Assembly: GCA_029260825.1 (NCBI GenBank)
Contig: JAJDCM010000100.1
Coordinates: 1-48,868 of the forward strand
DNA from: Planctomycetota bacterium
GTDB taxonomy: Bacteria > Planctomycetota > JACOTG01 > JAJDCM01
Direction of reading: 5' to 3'
DNA: 48,868 nucleotides
Shown: one piece after another, positions 39,913 through 47,850 of the stretch
Layout of the letters: every line of letters starts with the position of its first letter
Position numbering within the stretch: the stretch's first letter is position 1
Program-made: the position numbers and the translations under genes
The notes under the pieces: model-generated
Told to the model about the DNA's origin: nothing
Databases searched by the model: none
What the model saw: the letters and a program-made list of their open reading frames with translations, nothing else

Positions 39913-40135
39913 TCGTTCGTTTTGACCCGTTGTTATTTCGGTTTGATCCCGTCCTTATGGCGGACCTCTCACGGGGTTCCCGCTTTCTTCATCCCGGGCC
40001 GCGACTCCCACGCCTGAGTCTGACTCAAGCTCCATAGTGCTTCGGCCGAAAGGTTAGAAGCGCCGACTTCGGATCACGGGGAGATTCTCTTCTCCCCTGA
40101 CGATGCCTTGTGTTTGGTCGGCCAGGATGGAGCCC
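39913..40135. other. Intergenic region upstream of the coiled-coil/actin-like operon
   Basis: It contains a direct repeat, TTTGACCCGT (39921-39930) and TTTGATCCCGT (39942-39952), and a hairpin GGGGAGA/TCTCCCC (40078-40084 and 40091-40097) about 40 bases before the operon start. No gene is visible. Confidence 0.4.
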
Positions 40136-41740
40136 ATGAGCAACGAACGGTTACACCTCAAGAACCTGTTTGACACGAATACCCGGGTCACGACTCTTCG
40201 TGAGCTGGAAAAACAGGGCAAGAGCCGGGTCAAGGTTGTCAATACGAGTCAGATCATCGAGCTCATCTCCCAGGCTGTGGAGCGGGTCGTCGAAAGACGC
40301 GCCATCAGCATGGCAGAGCAAGAGCGGTCGAATATCATCCGGGAATCCAACGATGAATTCCGGAAGCTTTTGCGTGATCGGGAAGATGAGCGACGTCGAA
40401 ACAACGTAAACGAAGAGCTGGTTGATAACTACCAGAGAGAAGCGGAAGAGGCAAAGCGCCAGCTGGAAGAGGTCCGACTTCGACAGGATGCCGAGAACGG
40501 CAGGAAAGTCGACGAAGAAGAAATTCGTCAGATGATCCGTGAGCTGGAGGAATCGCGCGAGAACGTCGAGAACCTCCGGCGTCAGGTTGCCGAAGCAAAC
40601 CACGACCTCGAGACGGCTCGAGAGAAAGCTCGTTGTCTGGAAGAATCTCAGCTTCGAGACGGTGAAGATTATCGAAGGGTTGTTCGGGAGCTCGAGGAGA
40701 CTCGCACGGAGACGGAGTCCATCCGTCGCCGGGCCTCGGATCACGAGGCGTCAACCGAAGAGGCTAACGAGCTTCGTGGACAGGTGGTTGAGCTGGAAGC
40801 TCGGCTTCGCGCAGCAACGACCGAAGCCTCTCATCGCACCGATGCGACCGAGAAGAGGCTCTCCGGCGAACTTGAAAACACTCGATCTCAAATCGAAGAA
40901 GAGAAGGCAGTTTCTCGTGATTTGAAGCAGAAGGTCGCAGAGGAAACGAATCGGGCCGATCAGCTTTTGCAGCAGGTCCACAAGCTCGAGGCGGAACTTG
41001 AGCTTTCACAGGACCTCAAGACCAAGCTCAATGCTTCCGATGCAAGTCTTCAGAGTAAGACTGAGGAATTGAGTCGAGCAAAAATCGAGCTCCTCTCTCT
41101 GCAGAAGGAAGTCGCTAACCACAAGGCTTCTGCGGAGAACGCGGCGGCAAGCATCGAAAAACGGACCCACGAATTCGAAGACATCTCCTCTTCTCACAAA
41201 GAGCTCATCAAGAAATATGAGAAGAGAATCGATGGCTACGAAGAGCGGATCGGTACCTACGAGAGACGCATCGAGCGCCTGGCCCAGGAGGTCAATGAAA
41301 GTAGGAACCGGGAAGACCATTCCAAGGGCGCCTTCACGAGTATGGTGACGGAGCTTCAAGGCCTCAAAGAGACGATCGCTGAGAACCAGACTGCCGGACC
41401 CACAGCAGAGGCGGTGGCGGAGCAAGCTGCCATGAACCAGAAGTTGCAGGATCTATTTTCCAAGAAGATGGAAGCCATTGAAAGTTCGCTGTCTCAGAAG
41501 TTGTCATCTTTGGCGACGGGAGGGAACGCGGAAGTCATGGAGCCTGATCTGGTTCTTGACCGGTTGTTTGCGGACAGCTCGAATCTTGAGAGCAATTTGG
41601 ATGGGCTTGAACTGAAGGAATCAACAAGCGGCACGATTGCCGACAGCTTGGCCCGGTTGAAGTCTCTTCAGAGCGGATCTCTGAAGGGCGATGCCGGGGA
41701 CTCTTCCTCCGAGGGTGGAAGTACGGAAGGAGAGTCATGA
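40136..41740 (+). CDS. Long coiled-coil protein in operon with an actin-like ATPase
   Basis: ATG at 40136 has AGGA eight bases upstream; ATG at 40127 is the alternative. The 534 residues begin with a short non-coiled head (~1-45, NLFDTNTRVTTLRELEKQGKSRVKVVNTSQII), then ~400 residues of almost unbroken heptad coiled coil rich in Glu, Arg, Gln and Lys (for example RRASDHEASTEEANELRG), with a charged hinge near 350-385 (KKYEKRIDGYEERIGTYERR), and end in a ~90-residue acidic Ser/Gly-rich tail. There is no signal peptide or membrane segment, so it is cytoplasmic. Its last four bases overlap the next start (ATGA). The arrangement suggests a filament or scaffold that works with the actin-like protein. 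I do not recognise a named family. Confidence 0.88.
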   Translation: MSNERLHLKNLFDTNTRVTTLRELEKQGKSRVKVVNTSQIIELISQAVERVVERRAISMAEQERSNIIRESNDEFRKLLRDREDERRRNNVNEELVDNYQREAEEAKRQLEEVRLRQDAENGRKVDEEEIRQMIRELEESRENVENLRRQVAEANHDLETAREKARCLEESQLRDGEDYRRVVRELEETRTETESIRRRASDHEASTEEANELRGQVVELEARLRAATTEASHRTDATEKRLSGELENTRSQIEEEKAVSRDLKQKVAEETNRADQLLQQVHKLEAELELSQDLKTKLNASDASLQSKTEELSRAKIELLSLQKEVANHKASAENAAASIEKRTHEFEDISSSHKELIKKYEKRIDGYEERIGTYERRIERLAQEVNESRNREDHSKGAFTSMVTELQGLKETIAENQTAGPTAEAVAEQAAMNQKLQDLFSKKMEAIESSLSQKLSSLATGGNAEVMEPDLVLDRLFADSSNLESNLDGLELKESTSGTIADSLARLKSLQSGSLKGDAGDSSSEGGSTEGES

Positions 41741-41877
41741 GAAATATTACGGGAATCCCTGCCAGCACGGCACCCCGGGCCCGGTCGCCCGACTCACGAG
41801 GGACAGTCCTTGTCGCGCAGCGGAGTGAGATTTGGCCAATCATTGAAGGAGTAAGAAACGATGTCGGACAACGTTAG
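41737..41877 (+). CDS. 46-residue protein linking the coiled-coil and actin-like genes
   Basis: ATG at 41737 overlaps the coiled-coil stop codon as ATGA and has GGAAGGAG at good spacing, so it should be translated by coupling. The product begins MRNITGIPASTAPRARS, is basic, and has VAQRSEIWPIIEGVRNDVGQR at its C-terminus; its stop codon lies 17 bases inside the actin-like gene. There is no homologue that I know. It is either a small adaptor or a translated linker that delivers ribosomes to the third gene. Confidence 0.55.
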   Translation: MRNITGIPASTAPRARSPDSRGTVLVAQRSEIWPIIEGVRNDVGQR

Positions 41878-43381
41878 ACATGGATCTGGTGAGGGTGCCC
41901 ATGACGCGGGAGCGTTTGCTGAAGGGAACGTGCACGAGACAGTTGGCGCACACGCCAATGCTGCTGGCTCGAACCCTTCTTTGGGTGCAAACAGCAATGC
42001 AGAGACGAACTCGAACCAGGGTTTTCCCAATCAGATTTCTCACGGCTCGGATACGACGAATGCGGGTAACCAGCATCCGTTGACGAATCAAGCGTCAGGC
42101 TCGATTCAGCATCCAACCCAGAGTCAATCCCAGTCAGGGTCGACTTTTGGGTCCTCCGCCGGAAGTGCTGGAAGCACGAGTAATTCTGGTAATCCGGGAT
42201 CCTGGGATTCTTCCGCGACCAGCACCACGGGTACCTCGAGTACCGGCAGTGGCTCGGGAACGAGCTGGGGCGGGGATGGAAGCAATTCTGGTAGCTCAGG
42301 AACCACTTCGGGGGGCACGACTTTTTCCGAGGCCGACAATGTGTCGACCACCCCGGGTAACTTCAACGCAAGCACCTCGACTCCGGCGTCGAACGTCAAG
42401 CTGGGGAAGGGCCTTGATATTGGTACGGCGAATCTTGTTTCGGCCGTTCAGAACGAGCAGGGCGGGATTACCATCCGGATGGAGCGTAACGCCTTCATCG
42501 ACATCGAGTCGGATGTCTATTCCAAGAGAATGCTGACCAAGCTTCAGGTTCCCTATGTTGTTCACAACGATCGCATGGTCGTTCTTGGAGACTCGGCTTT
42601 TGAGCTCTCGAACATCTTCAGTCGGGAAACCCGTCGACCCATGAAGGATGGCCTCATCAGTCCGTCCGAGGTTGATGCTCTTGGCATTATTCGCATGATC
42701 ATCGAGAAGATCCTTGGTCTTCCTCAGGGAGATGGCGAGAAGTGCTACTTCTCCATTCCTGCAGCTTCGATTGATCGACCGAACAACGTCATTTATCACC
42801 AGGGTTTGTTCGATGGCTTGTTGCGCAAGATGGGTTACGTGCCTCATCCGATGAATGAAGCTCACGCAGTTGTCTTCTCCGAGCTTGCCGAGCAGAACTT
42901 CACCGGCATTGGAATCTCCTGCGGTGGTGGAATGTTCAACGTCTGTGTTGCCTACAAGACCATCCCTGCTCTTACGTTCTCCATCTGTCGTGGTGGTGAC
43001 TGGATCGATTCCAACGTGGCCAACGTTCTTGGCATCCCGTCAAGCAAGGCTACCGCGGTCAAGGAGCGAGGTTGTGACCTCATGAACCCGCGGAATCGAG
43101 AAGAGGAAGCGGTTGTCATCTATTACCGCAACCTGATCAACTACACCCTGATGAATATCAAACAGAAGTTTGAAGTTGCTCAGGACATGCCTGAATTCCC
43201 CGAACCCATCGACATCGTCTTTAGCGGTGGAACCTCGATGGTTGGGGGCTTTGCCGAGCTTTGTGACCAGGAATTGAAGAAGATCCACTTCCCGATTCCC
43301 GTCAACCGCGTTCGACGCGCCAAAGACCCTCTGTCCAGTGTGGCGAGAGGCTGTCTCATTGCCGCGGCGATCGGCGAGTAA
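41861..43381 (+). CDS. Actin-like ATPase with long disordered N-terminus
   Basis: The start follows AAGGAG (41847) at eight bases. Residues 1-178 are a low-complexity tract of Ser, Gly, Asn, Thr and Gln with no fold. Residues ~180-506 are an actin/MreB-type ATPase: phosphate-1 GKGLDIGTANLVSA (183-196), MreB-like RRPMKDGLISPSEVDALGIIRMII (~258-281), connect-1 MNEAHAVVFSELAE (~331), phosphate-2 GIGISCGGGMFNVCVA (~349-364), and the adenosine motif IVFSGGTSMVGGF (~452-464). The DnaK-type substrate domain is absent. The closest general type is MreB/ParM/FtsA; it is too divergent for a name. It is the last gene of an operon with a 534-residue coiled-coil protein and a 46-residue protein, and is followed by a strong terminator. 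Confidence 0.88.
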   Translation: MSDNVRHGSGEGAHDAGAFAEGNVHETVGAHANAAGSNPSLGANSNAETNSNQGFPNQISHGSDTTNAGNQHPLTNQASGSIQHPTQSQSQSGSTFGSSAGSAGSTSNSGNPGSWDSSATSTTGTSSTGSGSGTSWGGDGSNSGSSGTTSGGTTFSEADNVSTTPGNFNASTSTPASNVKLGKGLDIGTANLVSAVQNEQGGITIRMERNAFIDIESDVYSKRMLTKLQVPYVVHNDRMVVLGDSAFELSNIFSRETRRPMKDGLISPSEVDALGIIRMIIEKILGLPQGDGEKCYFSIPAASIDRPNNVIYHQGLFDGLLRKMGYVPHPMNEAHAVVFSELAEQNFTGIGISCGGGMFNVCVAYKTIPALTFSICRGGDWIDSNVANVLGIPSSKATAVKERGCDLMNPRNREEEAVVIYYRNLINYTLMNIKQKFEVAQDMPEFPEPIDIVFSGGTSMVGGFAELCDQELKKIHFPIPVNRVRRAKDPLSSVARGCLIAAAIGE

Positions 43382-43428
43382 GCTCGCCAGGCTCTCTTGA
43401 GTGAGTGCCTACTATTAATGATGCAAAG

Positions 43429-43467
43429 AAACCCCCGCGGAAGACTCCGGTCTCTGCGGGGGTTTTT
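43429..43467 (+). terminator. Strong intrinsic terminator of the actin-like operon
   Basis: AAACCCCCGC (43429-43438) pairs with GCGGGGGTTT (43456-43465), followed by TTC; 48 bases after the stop codon of the actin-like gene. Confidence 0.92.
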
Positions 43468-44056
43468 CTATTCTGCCAGGGGCCGCCTGTCTGATCTCCG
43501 TCATCTTGCGCCTCTTTCTCCTCTCTCCGTCCCGCAGATGTCCCTTTGCCGCTCGGGAGCTCCGTCCTTGTCCTGATGACGGTTCCACACCCCGAACCCA
43601 TACAGAGCCTCTCTCGCCTCTCCTTTGCTCCATTCCGTCCACGGAGCGCTCTCTGGCCACTCCCGCTCTCCGATCCCTTGGTCTTTCCTTCTCTTGCGGA
43701 TCCATGGCCGTTGACTTTCTTTGACACGCGTTCAAGAAATGCGTTGGTTTTCCGCTTCTTTCGCCTCCTCTTTCCGCTTCCGTACGGGTTCTTTCCCGGA
43801 GTTTCAAGAAACTCGTGGGCCTCCATCTGTCGGGGTGTTCAGGGGTTGGAGCTTGGCCGGATACGGGACGTTTCAGGTCGGGATTAATAGGCTTTGTAAC
43901 CCGAATTATTTTGCCTACTTACTGATCCTGTCGGGGCTTCGCGGAAACTCCCTCATCCCCCCCTAGATCACAAACTCTGACGGGGTGCAGCATTACCGTG
44001 GAGTCGATTCGGATCGGGCCTTGGGTACGGTCTGGATCGGTCCGGGTCAGCAGCTG

Positions 44057-44072
44057 TGGCATGGAACGTGCT
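44057..44072 (+). promoter_or_regulatory. Weak sigma-54-like promoter
   Basis: TGGCAT, five bases, GTGCT; GG (44058-44059) and GC (44070-44071) are ten bases apart but the -12 box begins with G instead of T. It would drive the gene at 44244 with a ~160-nt leader containing the hairpin at 44103-44131. Confidence 0.4.
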
Positions 44073-44094
44073 CATTAGGGAGGCGTGGAGCACG

Positions 44095-44131
44095 AAAAAA
44101 ACTCCCGCAGAGTGCGGCGCACGATGCGGGA
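44095..44131 (-). terminator. Minus-strand terminator-like hairpin without a minus-strand gene
   Basis: TCCCGCA (44103-44109) pairs with TGCGGGA (44125-44131) and encloses GTGC/GCAC separated by tandem GA mismatches. On the minus strand it is followed by seven T (A run at 44095-44101). No minus-strand gene ends here. Confidence 0.55.
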
Positions 44132-44243
44132 CTGCTGATGATCTTGGAACCTGAAAACCAACAACGGTCGTCCCGCTTCTCATCCGTTCGTGGTTGCAGT
44201 GCGGATCGGGAAAACGTGGCATCGACCGAGGCAGGAGGATGCG

Positions 44244-44693
44244 ATGAAGAGTGGAGACCCCGACAAAGTGTCAAGGGTGAGGCAGCTTTTGAAGAAGCTG
44301 GGCGAACTCGCAGACGTCCTCGATGATGTGTCTCGTAAAATGCGGCTTGCCGCTGAAAAACAGAAAGCGGGAATCGAGAGCGGAAATCGTCCTGAGGGCG
44401 AGCGAGCACGACTCATTGACAAGCTTCAAGAGCAGTTGAAGTCCATCGACAAGGTATCTCTTGATGAGCTACAGATCTCGAAGGCGCAGGAGATCTCCGA
44501 GCGTTTGATCGACACCCAGAGCCAGCAGGGAAAGCCTGAAGTGGGTGGATCTCGGAAGATGACCTTCCATGAGTACATCGAGTTCTCTTCTCTCGATGAA
44601 TTCAAGAAATTTCGTAACCTACCCGCAATCTCGAAAAAAGACGCCGAGGAGTGCGATTGGGACCGGCTTTTGGCTGACCTATATAGCGGCTAA
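44244..44693 (+). CDS. Hypothetical small helical protein (149 aa)
   Basis: ATG at 44244 follows AGGAGG. The first ~95 residues are charged and helical (VRQLLKKLGELADVLDDVSRKMRLAAEKQK and later DKLQEQLKSIDKVSLDELQ), consistent with an antiparallel coiled coil. The last ~45 residues contain TFHEYIEFSSLDEFKKF and end WDRLLADLYSG. There is no signal peptide, cysteine or enzyme motif. I do not recognise a family. It stands alone, 860 bases after the actin-like operon and followed by a terminator; a functional link to that operon is only positional. Confidence 0.7.
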   Translation: MKSGDPDKVSRVRQLLKKLGELADVLDDVSRKMRLAAEKQKAGIESGNRPEGERARLIDKLQEQLKSIDKVSLDELQISKAQEISERLIDTQSQQGKPEVGGSRKMTFHEYIEFSSLDEFKKFRNLPAISKKDAEECDWDRLLADLYSG

Positions 44694-44758
44694 GCTGGAT
44701 TCTTTCGCCAATAGGCTGTGAGATTCCACGGGAGTTTTCATAGATAGATGGGTTCAGG

Positions 44759-44790
44759 GGGGCGACCATCGAGTCGCCCCTTTGACCTCT
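44759..44790 (+). terminator. Probable intrinsic terminator
   Basis: GGGGCGAC (44759-44766) pairs with GTCGCCCC (44773-44780) around a 6-base loop, followed by TTTGACCTCTC. It lies 65 bases after the 149-residue protein gene. Confidence 0.7.
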
Positions 44791-45200
44791 CTTTCTTTGA
44801 CCTCCCATCTCCGATGCAGGACGTACGATTCAATCCCTCCAGAGGACTTCGCCTGACCCCCCTCCTTCTTCCCGGCGATCAGTTTCCGTTACCCTCCGGT
44901 TCCTCGCCGTACGATTTCGTGCGTTATCGAACGCACGACCTCCCGCGATCCTCCCTCATTTCAAGCCCGGATCCCCGGGACGCGATACTTCAATCCCATT
45001 TAAATCAAGGCTTTAGATACCACCCTCTGACCGCATCGGTTTTTTGGCTTTTCTTTTGCTGCTTGTTCCGTGCTTTCAGTCGGTGGATCCATGGGGTCTT
45101 CTCGGGAAGATCGCTTCTCGTTCTCGCCTCGCGGCTCCGTCGCTCACACATGGGGGTCGGTGTTGCGCTTGCTTGCGAGGACTAGCAAAGGAGAGAAGCG
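44791..45200. other. Gene-free, pyrimidine-rich leader region of the exported HEAT gene
   Basis: The plus strand is again C/T-rich. It contains a perfect hairpin TCGTGCGTT/AACGCACGA (44917-44925 and 44930-44938, loop ATCG), about 110 bases upstream of a sigma-54-like promoter at 45045. It is a possible activator-binding site or a transcript hairpin. Confidence 0.45.
45045..45060 (+). promoter_or_regulatory. Sigma-54-like -24/-12 promoter
   Basis: TGGCTT, five bases, TTGCT; GG (45046-45047) and GC (45058-45059) exactly ten bases apart. The TGGC core and the full -12 box match. The predicted start near 45071 is 130 bases before the ATG at 45201. Confidence 0.5.
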
Positions 45201-45344
45201 ATGGATCCATTCATCCCACTTCACGGCCCAGGTCGTCCTGAGATGTTGGGAAGACAACTTCACGCCGGGGGCAAGATGCTGATTCTTCATGGCCTTGCCC
45301 TGGTCGCTCTGCTGGGCTGGTTAACCCCGAGCGCCTATGGCTGA
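45201..45344 (+). CDS. Signal-peptide start of the exported HEAT protein, cut off by in-frame TGA
   Basis: ATG at 45201 has AAGGAGAG five bases upstream, the best ribosome site in this region. It encodes 47 residues whose second half is a signal peptide (KMLILHGLALVALLGWLTPSAYG). The frame then meets TGA at 45342-45344 and continues open, in the same frame, into PWPKSPPVPEVPP and the HEAT protein to 47153. Thus this is the true 5' end of the next gene. The stop could be a TGG-to-TGA change (one base), an assembly error, or a read-through site; the base after it is C, the context usually regarded as leakiest for UGA. Confidence 0.65.
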   Translation: MDPFIPLHGPGRPEMLGRQLHAGGKMLILHGLALVALLGWLTPSAYG

Positions 45345-45365
45345 CCCTGGCCGAAGAGTCCTCCC

Positions 45366-47153
45366 GTGCCGGAGGTCCCACCGTATTCAGGTCCCGGAGG
45401 TCAAGCAGAGCCCGATCCTGCTCGATCGGGTGGACCCGAAGCTGATCCTGTGCCCGGAACGACGCCAGCGATTACTTTGACTCCCGGAACCACTCCCAGT
45501 CCTTCGGGAGGGCGAACTCCTGCCACGACTCCAAGAGGAAGGGTAAGTTCTCACCGAAAGGGGTGTGGAGGCCCGGCGCTTGAACGCTGGGAATACTGGT
45601 GGGGTATCAATAAGGATTCTTATCTTTGGTCTCCGCGGAGGATTCATTCTGGCCCCACGGTTGTCAAGGAATTCGACCTTGGAAAGGGAGACGACGCCAA
45701 CGTAGTGCTGGATACCGTCGCACCGACCCGTGCTGCTTTGATGGCAGATCTTTTGCCGGTGTGTGATTCGGCTCTTGAGTCCGGAGTCTGCGACACGCGA
45801 ATTGCTGCGATACTCTCTCTGGGCAAGCTCAAGCATTCATCCGTTTTGACCAAGCTTCTTCAGTCACTGCGCGACCCCTGTCCTACCGTTCGCGCTTCTG
45901 CTGCGATAGCGATGGGTATTCATGGTGATCCCATGGTCATCCCGATCCTGAGCGACATCGTCGCCGACAGCAAGAGCGGGCGCATGATTGTCAAGAGAAG
46001 CTCGGTGGATCTTCCGGCTCGATGTTACGCAGCAGCGGGTCTTGGCCTTACCGGCAGCGAGCTTGCTCTCGAACCGTTGTTGAAAGCACTGAGCTTGCCG
46101 GCAAAGTTCATCGATGTATCCCTTTCTGCGGCGGTTGCTCTTGGGGCACTTGCTCATCCTGAGGCGGTACCGGTTCTCGCTCGAGTGGTGATGAGCGGGT
46201 CTTCCGAGCGACGCCTTCGTGCCCATGCACTCGCAGCTCTGGGAAGGATCGGTGATCGATCTGTGCTGGGACTTGCCCACAAGTACATGGAAGACACGGA
46301 TGCTGACATCCGTCGATCGGCCATCATTGCATGTGGTCTTCTGGCTGAGCCGCGGGATGTGCAGGTTGTGCAGTCTTTGCGCACGATCGCCGAGCAGGGG
46401 CGTGATCCACTCTCTTGCAACTGGGCCCTGATTGCTCTTGGTGAGGTCGGAGGTCCGCAGTCGCGAAAGAGCTTGCTCCGGGTTCTCCATACGGAGACGA
46501 GTTCAAGGCGAGTCTTTGCCGCCCTTGGCCTCGGGATTCAACATTTTGACGGCGTCGGTGATCCCCGAGACGTTCAGCTCGTGCGGAGGGTCTTTCTGGA
46601 CGTGAGAAGCGCAAGCGACAAAGGTGGATTGGCGATTGCCCTTGGTCTCATGAATGACCGGGATGCGATTCCTCACCTTCTTGCTCTGGTTGAAAGTCGA
46701 TCCGGACCGGAGCTTCGGGGCCACGCAGTCGTGGCTTTGGCGCTCGTGGACGCGTTTGAGGCGGAACCTCTGGTCAGAACCGTGCTGAGAGAGCATGGAA
46801 AGCCACAGCTCAGCTGGGATACGGCCAGGTCTCTTGGGCGACTCGGGGGAAGGACGACGGTCCGAGCCCTCGTTCGAGGGGTGCGGATCGGATCGGATCA
46901 AGAAATGGAGCTCCACGGCGCTGTTTTGAGCTTGGGGTATATGGGCGACCAAAGCGCGGTTGAGTCCCTCTGCAAGCTTGCGCTCAATCACAAGACCTCG
47001 AGCTTGCATCGGGTGTCGGCGATCCAGGCTCTTGGATTCCTGGCCGATCGAGCTGGGACCTCCTCGGCGGTTCCGAGGCTGTATGAACTGAAGAGGCACT
47101 GCAACTACGGACTTCAGTTTCCCGCTCTGAATGGATTCATGTCTTTTCTGTAG
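45366..47153 (+). CDS. HEAT-repeat protein, exported if the upstream TGA is read through
   Basis: From the first in-frame start after the TGA (GTG at 45366, no ribosome site) the frame encodes 595 residues; the real gene very probably starts at 45201. Residues ~1-60 are a Pro/Thr/Gly/Ser-rich linker (GTTPAITLTPGTTPSPSGG), ~65-110 a short unique segment (GGPALERWEYWWGINKD), and ~115-595 at least ten HEAT-type helical repeats (LGKLKHSSVLTKLLQSL and LGRIGDRSVLGLAHKYM are examples). HEAT arrays are binding scaffolds. The organisation, signal peptide plus low-complexity linker plus HEAT array, resembles the exported protein at 23333, and both have sigma-54-like promoters. No terminator is obvious after the stop. 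Confidence 0.82.
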   Translation: MPEVPPYSGPGGQAEPDPARSGGPEADPVPGTTPAITLTPGTTPSPSGGRTPATTPRGRVSSHRKGCGGPALERWEYWWGINKDSYLWSPRRIHSGPTVVKEFDLGKGDDANVVLDTVAPTRAALMADLLPVCDSALESGVCDTRIAAILSLGKLKHSSVLTKLLQSLRDPCPTVRASAAIAMGIHGDPMVIPILSDIVADSKSGRMIVKRSSVDLPARCYAAAGLGLTGSELALEPLLKALSLPAKFIDVSLSAAVALGALAHPEAVPVLARVVMSGSSERRLRAHALAALGRIGDRSVLGLAHKYMEDTDADIRRSAIIACGLLAEPRDVQVVQSLRTIAEQGRDPLSCNWALIALGEVGGPQSRKSLLRVLHTETSSRRVFAALGLGIQHFDGVGDPRDVQLVRRVFLDVRSASDKGGLAIALGLMNDRDAIPHLLALVESRSGPELRGHAVVALALVDAFEAEPLVRTVLREHGKPQLSWDTARSLGRLGGRTTVRALVRGVRIGSDQEMELHGAVLSLGYMGDQSAVESLCKLALNHKTSSLHRVSAIQALGFLADRAGTSSAVPRLYELKRHCNYGLQFPALNGFMSFL

Positions 47154-47288
47154 CGGGGGATTCAGTGTGAGGCTCTTCCGGAGCTCTTCAGCGACTGGGG
47201 ACGATCCTCAGGGTTTTAGTCACCCAGCTTGTAGGGACCACGTTTCTTCCTTTGGTATTGGGTGATGTTGTTTCTTTTGTTTCGAATG

Positions 47289-47316
47289 TTGCGTTTATTT
47301 CGTTTGGTGATATGCT
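47289..47316 (+). promoter_or_regulatory. Probable sigma-70 promoter of the antitoxin gene
   Basis: TTGCGT (47289-47294), 16 bases, TATGCT (47311-47316), about 45 bases before the ATG at 47360. Confidence 0.45.
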
Positions 47317-47359
47317 TCTAAGGTTGGATTCGGCTTTTGATCTTTGAATGAGGTCTCTC

Positions 47360-47803
47360 ATGATCGTCAACATTTTGGATGCTGTTTCCCCGACTGACGA
47401 TGAGTCCGAGCTGGCCCGAGAGTCCAGCCGCCGTCTGAGTCAATTCGTGGCCGAGGACCTCAAAGTAGCGATCCCTGGTCAAGAAGAGGGGATCGTGTTG
47501 CCGGCTGTTGCCGTTCGTCTTCTCGTGGAACTCCTTGCGGAGCTCGCTGAAGGAAACGCAGTGACTCTTATCCCGGTCCATGCTGAGTTGACAACGCAAC
47601 GTGCCGCCGATCTCTTGGGAGTCTCCCGACCGTTCTTGATCAAGCAGTTGGACCGGGGAGCGATTCCATTTCGGAAGGTCGGGACTCATCGCCGGATCCT
47701 GTTCAGAGATTTGATGAGATTCAAACAGGAGATGGACTCGAAGCGGCAACAGGCTCTGGACGAACTCGCGGACCAAGCTCAAGACCTGGACCTGGGCTAC
47801 TGA
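47360..47803 (+). CDS. Excisionase/MerR-type HTH antitoxin
   Basis: ATG at 47360 follows GAGG at six bases; an ATG at 47348 is less well placed. The 147-residue protein has an acidic N-terminal part (~1-75, including IVLPAVAVRLLVELLAELAEG) and a C-terminal helix-turn-helix (~80-125, TTQRAADLLGVSRPFLIKQLDRGAIPFRKVGTHRRI split over the HTH and wing), ending in a helical tail. This pattern is known for antitoxins that precede PIN-domain toxins of the type found next. It should repress its own promoter and bind the toxin. Confidence 0.85.
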   Translation: MIVNILDAVSPTDDESELARESSRRLSQFVAEDLKVAIPGQEEGIVLPAVAVRLLVELLAELAEGNAVTLIPVHAELTTQRAADLLGVSRPFLIKQLDRGAIPFRKVGTHRRILFRDLMRFKQEMDSKRQQALDELADQAQDLDLGY

Positions 47804-47850
47804 CCGATCTCTATCGGGCGCGATGGAGTGCCGAAATCCATCGAGAATGG

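Larger units (their letters stand above)
43468..44243. other. Long gene-free, pyrimidine-rich region
   Basis: From ~43490 to ~43840 the plus strand is strongly C/T-rich with few purine runs. Antisense frames here (43356-43826 on the minus strand) are Arg/Gly/Lys/Glu-rich because of this bias and overlap the operon terminator, so I do not call them. The second half (43980-44243) contains a weak sigma-54-like site (44057) and a palindromic hairpin with a minus-strand T tail (44095-44131). Confidence 0.5.

Noticed and set aside
43356..43826. 156-codon minus-strand frame
   Set aside because: It is Arg/Gly/Glu/Lys-rich because the opposite strand is pyrimidine-rich, it overlaps the operon terminator and the end of the actin-like gene, and it has no domain.
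45342..45344. TGA as a selenocysteine codon
   Set aside because: It lies at a signal-peptide cleavage region followed by a proline-rich linker, with no redox motif and no obvious SECIS hairpin just downstream.
47803..47850. Upstream extension of the PIN toxin gene
   Set aside because: The frame is open and homologous but contains no ATG, GTG or TTG before 47851, so it cannot be the translated start as it stands.
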